Positions 46,260-57,040 of a stretch of 64,000 bases of DNA are shown in pieces. The stretch is from Kuschelorhynchus macadamiae (lineage: Eukaryota > Arthropoda > Insecta > Coleoptera > Curculionidae): assembly GCA_030620095.1 (NCBI GenBank), contig JAUTXW010002098.1, positions 248,001 through 312,000 on the forward strand, read 5' to 3'. Both the position numbers and the translations under genes were made by a program. The stretch's first letter is position 1, and each line of letters begins with the position of its first letter. A model generated the notes under the pieces. The model saw only the letters and a program-made list of their open reading frames with translations. It was not told the origin of the DNA and made no database searches.

Positions 46260-47105
46260 AGGTTTATCTGGGCCTATACCACAATTAGTTATGACACACA
46301 ATTTGAAATGAAAATATTTTTTTTAAGATTTCACTAGGCCGCCATTTTGTTTCGTCATATTGTATTTTTACCAAAATGTTACCAGGTCATCCCCATATAG
46401 CCCTTAATTTTTTACCAAAATTTGAAGTAAATCGGGTAAGTAGTCTTTAAGCTATGCCGCGAACTGACAGACAGACAGACCGACGGAATTGATAAAAACC
46501 TAAAGATATGTAAAACACGTATTCCAAACATTTTATTTGGCTGCCATTTTGTTCGGCCATTTTCAATTGGTACCACTATTTTACTACTTGACCCCTATAC
46601 CACAATTAGTTATGGCACACAATTTGAAATCAAACCATTGAACAATTTTTCCAGACGGAATTTTTAAATATTTTATTATGCCGCCATTTTGTTCCGTCAT
46701 ATTGGATTCGTACCAAAATTTTACCACTTGATTTCAACATAATAGTTGATGTTTTTGTAAAATTTGAGATAAATTGTGTGAGTAGTTTTTTAATAATCAT
46801 TTTTTGAACATTTCACTAGGCCGATATTTTGTTTCGTCATATTGGATTTTTACCAAAATATTACCAGGTCATCCCCATATGACCCTTCATTTTTTACCAA
46901 AATTTGAGGTCAATCGGAGATGTAGTTTTTTAGTTACGCCGCGAACAGACAGACAGACAGACAGACACACAAACGGACAGACAGACAGACAGACCGACGG
47001 AATTGAGAAAACATGTTTTTCGTCATCTAGGGACCCTAAAACGTGAGGATCCGAAAAAATCTCGGAGAGTGATTTTTTCAAGATTACAATACTTTCCTTT
47101 TACGA
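46260..47105 (-). repeat. ATGGCGGC-type repeat block with (CAGA)n
   Basis: Reverse copy with CGCCATTTTGTTTCGTC (several times) and a (CAGA)n tract at about 46948-46992, ending CCTTTTACGAGGAATG, the complement of the family's CTCGTAAGAG start. It is the most complete copy in this orientation. Confidence 0.8.
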
Positions 47106-47616
47106 GGAATGTAAAAAGCAATCCTATTTTTTAACTTATCTGCCTTGAAAATATCCCACTCGAATTAAAACTATTCTTTCCAGTTAAAGTTCAAATCGAT
47201 GAACTTCCACGCAAGTTTTTAATGTCTTCAGTGAGGAAAGGCAAAAGCCTTGACTAAGGTCAACTCGAAGGGCTAACGTTACTATTTTTAGTATGAAATA
47301 TGCTTTAGACGAATTGTTTTGCACGAAGGGGTATTTTGCCTATTTGGACGGTCCTTAAGAATAAATTATTTTGTTACTTTTCACGTGATTTCCTTAATTA
47401 TATTACGTACATACGTACACTTCCAAAATGCGTGACAGAATGACTATTCTGCTTAAACATTGAGCAAAGGAATACAGTTTAATGTATTGAAGCAACAATA
47501 TAAAAAGTAACTATTATGCATAACAGCGCAATATTACAGTTCTTTAGGCTAAACTTTTGGCAGAGGACTTTTTTCCTCTAAGCCTACTCTATGGTTTTAA
47601 GTAATGTTTTCATGTA
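47106..47616. other. No recognisable feature
   Basis: Unassigned sequence between the repeat block and the mariner left end. Confidence 0.5.
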
Positions 47617-48165
47617 CCGGGTGTACAACTAAGAAGGGAGGCCGGTCGTATCTCAGGAACCACTTGTCTTACGGTTTTGGGAAAAAAAATTATATAGTAA
47701 ATCGGCCAAGAAATTATTTTTAACCTCGAAAAGTTGCCGCTAGGGGGCGCCACAGGAACTTTAAATCGTAAATGTGGATTTTTTGGTGAATTTGCATTAT
47801 TAAGGTGTGTCGAAAATATAAGCATAGTATTCTTCAATAAGTTAGGCAACTTTTTGCCATTTATCATTTTTTTCTATTTTCAATATAAAGTGGTGGGAGA
47901 AAGTCAAATATTTTTTGTTTCAAACGTTGATATCTCTGTTTTGAATGAACTTATTTTATTGAACTTGGTCTTAAAAAAGGGCTTTTTCGCTCAATTTGCA
48001 GTGTTATTAACGCTCACCAAATTTATTCTGCTACTGATCGCTAGATGGCGTTTTTGTGGAAAAAATCCAACGGTATGATATGACTTTTTTGTCACACTTT
48101 GTTTTGTGGTTATAAGGGTATAAGATAGTAAAATAAAAAAACCAGATCCATATTTAATTTAAGAA

Positions 48166-48200
48166 AGTTGATGGTGGTCGATCAAATCCGAAACGTCCGA
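48166..48200 (+). ncRNA. Hammerhead-like phrase in mariner arm
   Basis: GTTGATGGTGGTCGATCAAA then TCCGAAACGTCC. The mirror copy at 49427-49460 (minus) is better kept: ATTGATGATGG, then GAATACGAAACGTCC. A weaker copy starts at 48467. All have T for the first core C. Confidence 0.25.
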
Positions 48201-48829
48201 TTAAAAAACTAGCTACACCGAATTGTAGAGGAGAAAAAGTGCCAATGGTAAAGTGAAAGTTATTTTTATCTACCATTTCAATTTAACCCAAAATTTGAGA
48301 AATTTTGAGAAAAAACGCTGCAAATTGAATCACCACTTCCACATCATCTTTAGAAGATATAACACAATAACTGTAGATATACCCGAAAACCAAATAATAT
48401 ATAAAAAAAAGAGATCCCCGAAAACCTATAAATGACATGGTACCCGATTTTTTTTCAAATCAAGAAAGTTGATGATAGTCGCTTAAATCTGAAAAGTAGC
48501 GTTGTATAAAAAAATAACTTCACCAAACTTTTAGAGGAGGAAAAGTGGGCAATGGTGAAATGAGAGCTATTTATATCCATAATTTAAATTTTACTAAAGT
48601 TTTAGATAAATATATTGAAATGAAATGATATTATATTTATTGTAAGCCAGAACATAAAAAACTAAACAGTAACAGAATAAGCAGGAAATAGGACACCAAA
48701 GAAAGCCTTTTTCTTTGCTGTGCTATTTCCTGCTACTCCATTTATTCTTGTGTAAAAAAGCAGTGATGATCTAAAAAAATGCTATAAATAAAAAAGAAAC
48801 AGAGAAAATGTCGTAAAATGCAAGTCCTT

Positions 48830-49250
48830 TTGCGATTTAATTGTTTATTAATTAACTATTGGTGTCGAGTGAACTGTTGGAAATGCCTACCATCATGCTC
48901 GATAGATATACGGAGCCTTTCTACTGTAGAATTTACGGCAGCTGGAATCATCTGGATGGCTTTTCTAATTCAGTTGATGAAGTCCTTCCTTGCTGTTGGT
49001 CTATTTTGGTACACCAAAACCTTAAGATGCCCACGCAAGTAAAAGTCTAGACAGGTCAAGTCGGGGAACGAGGGCGTCAGGGAAATATACTGCCCCTATC
49101 TATCCAGCTTCCGGGAAAACGCCCATCTAGGACTCGTCTGACATTGTTTGAGTAGTAAGCCGGGCAGCCATCATGTTGGAAGAATGTGGTGTCGATGCCC
49201 TCAAGTAAAACTGGCAGCTGATTTTCGAGAAAATCTAAATAAATGTGGAT
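48830..49250 (-). pseudogene. Mariner-like transposase, C-terminal remnant
   Basis: From 49250 down, spread over two frames: DFLENQLPVLLEGIDT, FFQHDGCPAYYSNNVRR with the second catalytic Asp, FPGSWIDRG, RPRSPDLTCLDFYLRGHLK with the third, VLVYQNRPTARKDF and DGRHFQQFTRH. The helix-turn-helix and the first Asp are not found; the N-terminal two thirds are gone. Confidence 0.75.
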
Positions 49251-49721
49251 TTATGGATTTTCGGGTATACAGATTTCAAGTTTCGAATTAATTTAATGAT
49301 TTATGGAGATTTAAAGATGATGTGGAAGTAGTGATTTAATTTGCATAATTTTTTTCTCCAAATTTTTCAATTTTTAGGTTAAATTGAAATGATAGATGAA
49401 AATAACTTCAGTTAATTTTTTAATTGGACGTTTCGTATTCGAGCATCCATCATCAATTTTCTTAATTTAAATACGAACCTGGTTTTTTTATTTCACTATC
49501 TTATACCCTTCATAGCCACAAAATAAAATGTGACAAAAAATATCATACCATTTGATTTTTTTGAGAAAATCCGTATTATTTGAGGAATTCCAGAAAAACG
49601 CCATCTAGCGACCAGTAGCGAAATAAATTTGGTCACCGTTAATAGCACCGCAAATAGAGCGAAAAAAGATTTTTTTTTAAGGCCAAGTTTAATAAAATCG
49701 GTTCATTCAGAACAGAGATAT

Positions 49722-50358
49722 TGTCAAGCACAAAATTATATGCATAAAATATTACTTTCAAATATCAAGTACAAGAATAATATCTCTTATATTTCAAATA
49801 AAATAAATGCTAAAAGACGATCAATATACCATACATAAAAACAAGTAATTCTAAGATATTTTGCAATGGCCTAAATTACACATCTATTGTTTTAAAGTCA
49901 ATACTCTGCAAACCGCAACTCGCCCAGAATTGTTTATAATATTGGCCGTTTTAATAACGATTAATAAAACAATTAACTAATTGCTCTACATAAGAGATAA
50001 ACACGAAAATCGCTGACCAGCTGAGGTTTACTATAAAAAGATTTTAGAATCCTCCAGAGGGGGATTATTAAAAAAAAATGAGAATCAATTAGCGAGTCAG
50101 TGAAATCGGTCAACGAGAATCAAAAAGTGAACTAGTGATTTGGTCAGAATGTTTTTATTGAAAGTGCTGTTCCCCTGGTCAATGGGCCAATTAATGTAAG
50201 TTATATATTTTTCTCTTAAAGTGAAAATTGTAGAAATCATACTTTTAAAAACGACCATCTGTAAATATGTAAATAAAAAGTTAGGTGTTTTTTAAATATA
50301 TATTTTATTTAGTTAGATCCCTACGTCCCTAGTCATACCCTATATCGGGACCATGACA
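49722..50358 (+). repeat. Left LTR
   Basis: 637 bases, TGTCAAGCA to CCATGACA. By eye it differs from the right LTR by about five substitutions and two single-base indels (about 99% identical), so the insertion is recent. Confidence 0.9.
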
Positions 50359-50360
50359 TT

Positions 50361-50379
50361 TGGTGGAGGCGCCGGGCAA
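50361..50379 (+). promoter_or_regulatory. Primer-binding-like site
   Basis: TGGTGGAGGCGCCGGGCAA starts two bases after the left LTR. It begins with TGG, the complement of the tRNA CCA end. I do not name the tRNA. Confidence 0.6.
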
Positions 50380-51161
50380 ATTTAAAGATATATTCTTACG
50401 TCCTAATTTATCTAGTTTTGTGTGCGGATTATGCCAAAATAATGAGAATAATTTGAAGTATACGGGTACCCAAATTCTAACGTAGGTAGGGGATAAGGCC
50501 TTACAATTCAGACAGAAAGGTTATAAATTAAATCCTACGTGTGACGTTTATGAATATATTGACATTTACCTTTCTTTCTCTATCCCCCTTTTTTTGGTGT
50601 CAGTCAGTTAGTGTATGTGATTCTGTATGGCCTAATTTCTACACAGTTCTACTTATTTTCCTCAGAATATGAAGTAAGGCATGTTTTATACGCGTATTTA
50701 AATTCATCTTAACTTGCCCACTTTTTCGAGAAAAAAGAAAAAAAAAACTGACGAGACCAAATATATTTAAAAATATGATGAAAACAAATGAAGTTTTTTA
50801 CCTCGAGGTAGACCCCCAATCTACTTTTTACCTTGTTATTTAAGCCTGACCACACATAGCGCAACTAAAAAAAAAAAAAAAAAAATCATTGTAAATAAAA
50901 AGAAGGGTCATCAAAAAGAAAATATATGACGAATAACATACTTGCAAATGAAAGAATGATTCTCGAGATTATTTATTTTAATTTTATGGGCAAGGACGTA
51001 AACAACAATAGCATTTCCTATTTACACTAGTTAATTTTTAAACCAAGATTCAAAGTCATTCTCTAAGGTACTAAATACCTGAGACTATACCGTATTCACT
51101 AATATTTTCTAATTATTCGGTTTAGAAATAGTATTTTTTATATATAAATATATTTAATTTT

Positions 51162-51449
51162 ATGAAAGATATTAGCATATATAGGAGCACATACTCACAC
51201 TTTGTTTTTTTTTTCATGCATTGTGAAACCTGCCGACTGCCACTAACCAAATACAACAAACTGGAACAAATGGAAAGCCCAAATTGTCGATGCTGGAGGG
51301 AAGTAGCAGCACCAGGGTCTATGCTTGATGCAGATCGTCTCCGTATTTTAAGGGATATCAGGGAGCTCATGGCACTTAGAGGCAACCTAGACTTTTGTCA
51401 ACCAATCCCATACACGAATCAAAAACTATCACTTCACAAGCATTCCTAA
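51162..51449 (+). CDS. Unknown ORF inside the LTR element
   Basis: A 95-residue frame with ATG at 51162. The first 20 residues are hydrophobic or aromatic and may not be coding (a T run ends just before TGCATTGTGAAACC). From residue 24 it looks protein-like: HCETCRLPLTKYNKL, then SPNCRCWREVAAPGS, then LDADRLRILRDIRELMALRG. The two Cys pairs (CETC and CRC) could bind zinc and the last part is a good helix. I do not recognise the family. Either it is a gag/pol remnant or a host fragment captured by the element. No promoter is assigned. Confidence 0.35.
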   Translation: MKDISIYRSTYSHFVFFFMHCETCRLPLTKYNKLEQMESPNCRCWREVAAPGSMLDADRLRILRDIRELMALRGNLDFCQPIPYTNQKLSLHKHS

Positions 51450-52114
51450 CAGATAAAAGCAACAAGTGGCACTCACGAGGCAAAACTAGCGTACAACAGA
51501 GCCCATGGTTTGTGTAAAGCCACACTCACGAACTACAACCGTCATAGAACGTAGACATAAGGAAGACAGAAAAATGGACCTTAGGTGTAAAACATTCACA
51601 ACGGCAATCAAGAAAATCAATCGCGTGCCTAAGCTAAAGCTTCATCCTGAATCTGATATGGTCACTTGAGGTTATGTCCCACGTGTTGTTATACATCAAA
51701 AACACTGGGTTCAAGTAGTATTCATGCCGCCATCTACGATTCCCATTAAAAACAACCGAGACGACGCAGACGGACCACAGTCAGTGCATGTTACCTGCAT
51801 TATTACCGACGCCAGCGGTGCATACCACACTCAACGAGGGACCAGCGCGAATGGGCAGACAGATCCGGACTCCAATGGGATATCAGGAAGATGAATTGCA
51901 GTTTTGTTGTTCTTTTTACAATGGTAAAACAGACTTAAGTGCAGTGGCAATAAGGTTAAATTTATTTTATAACAAACATTTTTATTGTATGTGTTAATAT
52001 TATTTTAGTTTTAATTCTATACAACTATATTAAATCTACACAAATACTTACCGAAATATTATTTACTTGGGAACTTAAACATTTTATGATCGCTGGAGCC
52101 CAGCTTTTTGTAAA

Positions 52115-52124
52115 CCAGGGGAAA
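52115..52124 (+). promoter_or_regulatory. Polypurine tract
   Basis: AGGGGAAA directly precedes the TGTC of the right LTR, the usual place for the second-strand primer. Confidence 0.65.
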
Positions 52125-52761
52125 TGTCAAGCACAGAATTATATGCATAAAATATTACTTTCAAATATCAAGTACAAGAATAATATTCTTATATCTCAAA
52201 TAAAATAAATGCTAAAAGACGATCAATATACCATACATAAAAACAAGTAATTCTAAGATATTTTGCAATGGCCTAAATTACACATCTATTGTTTTAAAGT
52301 CAATACTCTGCAAACCGCAACTCGCCCAGAATTGTTTATAATATTGGGCGTTTTAATAACGATTAATAAAACAATTAACTAATTGCTCTACATAAGAGAT
52401 AAACACGAAAATCGCTGACCAGCTGAGGTTTACTATAAAAAGATTTTAGAATCCTCGAGAGGGGGATTATTAAAAAAAAATGAGAATCAATTAGCGAGTC
52501 AGTGAAATCGGTCAACGAGAATCAAAAAGTGAACTAGTGATTTGGTCAGAATGTTTTTATTGAAAATGCTGTTCCCCTGGTCAATGGGCCAATTAATGTA
52601 AGTTATATATTTTTCTCTTAAAGTGAAAATTGTAGAAATCATACTTTTAAAAACGACCATCTGTAAATATGTAAATAAAAAGTTAGGTGTTTTTTTAAAT
52701 ATATATTTTATTTAGTTAGATCCCTACGTCCCTAGTCATACCCTATATCGGGACCATGACA
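52125..52761 (+). repeat. Right LTR
   Basis: 637 bases, same ends as the left copy, followed by the ATAT target duplicate and the rest of the mariner arm. Confidence 0.9.
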
Positions 52762-53075
52762 ATATCAACGTTTGAAACAAAAAATGTTTGACCTTGATTA
52801 TTGAAAATAGAAAAAAATTATAAATAAAAAGTTGCGCAACTTATTGAAGAATACTACGCTTATATTTTCGACACATCTTACCTATGCAAATTCACCACAA
52901 AATCGACATTTACGATTTAAAGTTCTTGTGGCGCCCCCTAGCGGCAACTTTTCGAGGTTAAAAATAATTTCCAGCGATTTCTCTTGGCCGATTTACTATA
53001 TAATTTTTTTCCCAAAACCGTAAGACAAGTGGTTCCTGAGATACGACCGGCCTCCCTTCTTAGTTGTACACCCGG

Positions 53076-53689
53076 TGCAAAAACAAATAAAACTAAAAAC
53101 TATTTTATACAAAGTGTTCGCTAATTAATGGAATACAGCAACACTGCAGATTCTCAGGATAAAAATATTGCTATTTAATCAAGTTTACCACCGTCCAAAA
53201 GTTGATAATGACTGAGATACAGGGTGTCAAAGTTGTAATTTTCATTTTCTTAATATTTTATCAACAGCGTGATAGAACGGCACGAAATTAGGTATTCGGG
53301 GGTTATTTGAGGCGTCAAATTCAAATCTGTTTTGAGTTTGGATACCACTTGAAGAGAGCGCCACTTACGGTACATTAACTCCCTTTAAAATGACATAACT
53401 TTGGTGTTTGCCTAAATGTTAAATATTATGTATTTTGCACTTTTTGGAATAAAGGTATACTTTATAAATATCGCTCCAAGTGACCGTTGTCCTGATATCT
53501 GCGTTTCAATTATTCAGTACACCTTTTCAAATTCCCAAATGAAAAATTTTTATTGAAATACATGGCTATAACAATAATACCAATAATAACTTCCCTCGTT
53601 ATGATTTTTTTCCATTTGTTAGGAATAGTAAAGTGTGACCCAGTTCAGTACACAGTCGCAGTATATATGTGTTACATATACTGTATTTT
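53076..53689. other. Mariner terminal-repeat scraps
   Basis: GAGATACAGGGTGTCAAAGT at 53213 and GAGAGCGCCACTTACGG near 53353 look like the outer part of a mariner terminal repeat. No partner arm or transposase is adjacent. The frame 53553-53780 overlaps the next repeat and is not supported. Confidence 0.4.
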
Positions 53690-53940
53690 TATTTTTATTT
53701 GTTCCATCATATTGGACTCCTACCAGTATTTTACTATTTTCTTAATACCTATGCCACACTTGACGTGCGTAATAAACTAAATTTAATAAGCAGTTTTTAC
53801 ATTGACACATAACTGTTTATCCCATTTTCACATCTAATTTTTCTGCAAAATCAGTTGATCAAAATTTTATTTACATTGATTTGTTAAAAATTTTATTTGG
53901 CCGCCATTTTGTTTCGCTATTTTAAATTAAAACCCATATT
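53690..53940 (-). repeat. ATGGCGGC-type repeat, partial
   Basis: GTTCCATCATATTGGAC and TTGGCCGCCATTTTGTTTCG mark a degraded minus-strand copy that leads directly into a minus-oriented hammerhead-like unit. Confidence 0.65.
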
Positions 53941-54291
53941 ATCAGTCGTTACCTATCGGCGTTGGTCCGCAGATACTTCCCAGATATTAAGTTTCTAACT
54001 GGTTTTCGTTAACGATCCTCTTGTTGTTATGTTTAAGTGGTGTATTATTTGGGGTTAGGATCCAGTAAAAAAAACAAAATCCTTCAGAACACATAGATTT
54101 TTATATCCTACATGAAACCCATATTATCAGTTCTTAACTACTCTGTTGGTCTGCAGATATAAATAATACACCACTCTAACAACAGGAAGATCGTTATCGA
54201 AAACCATTTAGAAACTTAATATCTGGGAAATATCTGCGAACCAACGGAGTAGTTAAAGACTGATAATATGGGTTTCATGCAGAATATAAAA

Positions 54292-54334
<43 letters not shown>

Positions 54335-54829
54335 CCCGAGAATGCAACAATAAAGTTGCGAAACGTCGACAATTTAAAAAAAAACTTTTTTTTTACTGGA
54401 TCGTAACCCCAAATAATACACCACTCTAACATAAAAACAAGAGGATCGTTTACGAAAACCATTTAGAAACTTAATATCTGGAAAATATCTGCGGACCAAA
54501 GTAGTAGATAAAGACTGATAATATGGGTTTGATGCAAGATATAGAATCTATTTGTGTCCTGAGGATGCAACAATAAAGTTCCGAAACGTCGATTATCGAG
54601 GTTTTGCCAATTTACTGTTGCATCGTTAGGACACAGATTTTAGAAATTTAACATCTAGGAAATATTTGCGGATCAACGAAGTAGGTAAAGACTGATAATA
54701 TGGGTTTCCTGCAGGATGTAAGATCTGTATATGTTCTGAGGATGCACAAATTAAATTACGAAACGTCGACAATTTAAAAAAGTTGTGATTTTAACCCCAA
54801 ATAATACACCATTCTAACAAAATGTTTTA
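53941..54829. repeat. Hammerhead-like ~200-bp units, second array
   Basis: Minus-oriented unit at about 53941-54150, then plus units. Motifs: 54327-54372 (CCGAGAA, intact GAAACGTCGAC), 54553-54597 (CTGAGGA, GAAACGTC), 54600-54637 on the minus strand (decayed) and 54730-54775 (CTGAGGA, GAAACGTCGAC). The units share CCAAATAATACACCACTCTA and CTGATAATATGGGTTT with the array at 42794. A (TA)n tract at about 54295-54325 occupies the same place within the unit where the mariner is inserted at 39935. Confidence 0.7.
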
Positions 54830-55035
54830 AACATTGTTCAGCCATACTGGATTTTAACCAAAATATTACCAGGTCAGGGTAAGTAGTATTTAAGCTATAT
54901 CTCGAACTGGGCATCTAGGGACGCTAAAATATACGTAAAACCTGAGAGGGTGATTTTTTCACGATTACAAACGTTTTATTTGGCCACCATTTTGTTTCGC
55001 CATCTCGAATTAGCTCCACAGTTTTACTATTTGTT
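54830..55035 (-). repeat. ATGGCGGC-type repeat, partial
   Basis: CAGCCATACTGGATTTTAAC, GAGAGGGTGATTTTTTCACG and TGGCCACCATTTTGTTTCG, in the order of 43440-44290 but shortened. Confidence 0.7.
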
Positions 55036-55611
55036 ACTAAATGTCATCTCTCTTCAGAAAATATCAAAACTCAATTTTACCTTCTCATATCATATAAGTG
55101 TCGAAGCGTCAAATCTAATTTGTCCGCCAAATAAATCCTCTAAGTTAAACTGTTCAATTTTACTTCCACGAAATTCAGCCGAATATCAGAGCAAAGCAAT
55201 CCCACGAAAAATATCTACATGAAAAACTGTTTTCCTCTTGAGTAAAACAAATTTCTATGAATTGTAACTCTGCTAAAAAAATGCCGAAACGCCGCTAAAC
55301 ATATGTCAACCGCTAGTATAAAAAAACTATTTAATGCTTAAAGGCCGATATCAATGTTTCTGTTTGCATCTTCCAAAAAATACCTCTACAATACACTCAA
55401 ACATATCTTCCTCTAATATATTTATTGGACACACAAAATTGAACTTTATATTTCATGTCTGTTTTTTTAACAAATCCGGGTATACCCATCGCAATATCGG
55501 ATGTCACCTTCTTCGTCGCATTGTCAACCAGTTAGCCACGCCAACAGAAACGAGAGGTGGGAAAAAGACGCTTATCTGTCTAAACGTTTTACATTCGGAA
55601 GTTGAACAGTA
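55036..55611. other. No recognisable feature
   Basis: The frame at 55334-55612 has no family motif; not supported as a gene. Confidence 0.45.
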
Positions 55612-55950
55612 AAGTTAACAGTCTAGTTTGAGTGATTGCACTCGTCACTCGGCCAGTTGGGTCTTCGCATATTTCATAAAAACCGAAGCCTCTTAAAAAT
55701 GTAGTGATAGTTAATACAGGTTCTAGTTAAAGTTTAGTTTGAGACATTAAACTCGTCGCTCGCCCAGTTGAGACTCCGTATATTTCGTAAATAAGAAATC
55801 GTTCATTAATGTAGTCATAGTTTTTGCAACAGTTTTAATTAACAGTAAATAGTACAGTTTGAGTCGTTGAGCTCGTCGCTCGGCTAGTTGTGCCTCCGCA
55901 GTTTTTGTAAATACGAAATCGCTTATTTATGTAGTTAATTAACAGCATAG
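55612..55950 (+). repeat. Three ~120-bp tandem units
   Basis: Units start near 55619, 55735 and 55856. Each has AGTTTGAGNNNTNNNCTCGT, GCTCGNCCAGTTG-like and TCCGNATATTTCGTAAAT-like phrases and ends TAATGTAGT-ATAGTT. The units are diverged. Such tandem blocks occur in LINE 5' ends and LTR leaders as promoters, but no element body is attached here. Confidence 0.65.
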
Positions 55951-56983
55951 TTTGAAATGCTACAGTTGCTACAAAGATTCAAGTGAAATCTTAACAAATT
56001 GATTAGGTTCTAGTTAAGTGAAAGCAAGGTGACTTTAATTCAGATCAATTAATTTCTTTCATTGTGACTAGTGAAGACAGTTTTAGTAATTAATACATGC
56101 AAAGTAAATTGCATTTCCAAAAAGTAAAATAAAGTGTTTTTATAATAAATTTTGTTTATGTTCTCGTTAAGTAACAAACTTGTTGATTAATTATACATTC
56201 ATTTTATTGTAAAAAATGTTGTTTAACCAGTGAAGTGAAATTAAAACTACAACAGGATCAAATTTTTTTTTCATAAGTTTGACAACTCATTTATTATTTT
56301 AATATGTGTGTATTTATTTTGTAACAAACAGTTGCTAATGTTTGTCACCTAAATTTTAGAATAGAGATATGAATGGGTGAATGAATTAAATTTACTTTTA
56401 AATATTTATTTTCGTCATTATTATAAATTAATTTTTAATTAAATAGATGTTACAAAACTCCTTTTTTCATTTTGTAGCATAAGCTAAATTTAAACTAAAA
56501 CAATATCAGATTTAGAAAAGGAATAGCAGTTCACAAAAAAGAAGTAAATTAAATTTTTACTAAAACTAGCGCCTGTGTGAATACTAAAAATAATTATCTG
56601 TTTCTAATTAATTTTAATTAACTGATTAAGTGGTCTTATCAAAAATGAATAAAGCAGCATTTAAGTCAGTTACATATAACTCGGTTATAATATACTAAAA
56701 ATATACTAAAAAGTTTAATCCTGAGCCTCACAAGCAAACAATTTTTTATTTATAATAAATTTACTAACACCAATGTTGTCTATATCTACATCGTTAGCAT
56801 AAATATTAAAATAGTTGCACATTCTATTTACTGGTTAATTTTTATAAACTTGTCCACAACACATACAAAAAAGCAAGAGAATATTGAGAAATTTGCACAG
56901 TCTATTCTATTAGTTAAGATCTTGAACACATACAAGAGGCATGTTTTTATTCGTCTATTTTCAAGGGATAGCCTTCAAAAATG
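55951..56983. other. No recognisable feature
   Basis: Very AT-rich, no motif in either strand. If the tandem block at 55612 is a leader, its element body is not here. Confidence 0.5.

Positions 56984-57037
<54 letters not shown>
56984..57037. repeat. (TA)n microsatellite
   Basis: TA run touching the 3' side of the minus-strand LINE fragment; the LINE reading frame runs straight into it. Confidence 0.95.

Positions 57038-57040
<3 letters not shown>

Larger units (their letters stand above)
49722..52761 (+). mobile_element. Young LTR retrotransposon, non-autonomous
   Basis: Two 637-bp direct repeats (49722-50358 and 52125-52761) begin TGTCA and end TGACA and flank 1,766 bases. A primer-binding-like site follows the left LTR and a purine tract precedes the right one. 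The target duplication is ATAT (49718-49721 and 52762-52765), confirmed by the uninterrupted target, read in reverse, at about 47920-47960 in the opposite mariner arm. No gag, protease, RT or integrase core is visible inside. The end of a frame at about 51850-51900 (RMGRQIRTPMGYQED) faintly recalls the C-terminus of LTR-element Pol proteins. Confidence 0.85.
47617..53075 (-). mobile_element. Mariner-like element interrupted by an LTR retrotransposon
   Basis: Ends are CCGGGTGTACAACTAAG at 47617 and its complement at 53075. The left arm (47617 to about 48410) pairs with a right arm made of 49250-49721 plus 52762-53075; the gap is the LTR element. Without it the mariner would be about 2.4 kb. 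Each arm has a hammerhead-like phrase, on opposite strands (48166-48200 and 49427-49460). The transposase remnant lies at 48830-49250. Confidence 0.8.

Noticed and set aside
46948..46992. (CAGA)n run as a possible regulatory or CRISPR-like repeat
   Set aside because: A simple 4-base microsatellite inside the ATGGCGGC repeat; no spacers.
47734..48078. 114-residue frame
   Set aside because: It lies wholly within a mariner inverted arm and reappears inverted near 49500-49721 and 52762-53000.
55334..55612. 92-residue plus-strand frame
   Set aside because: No recognisable domain; likely chance in AT-rich DNA.
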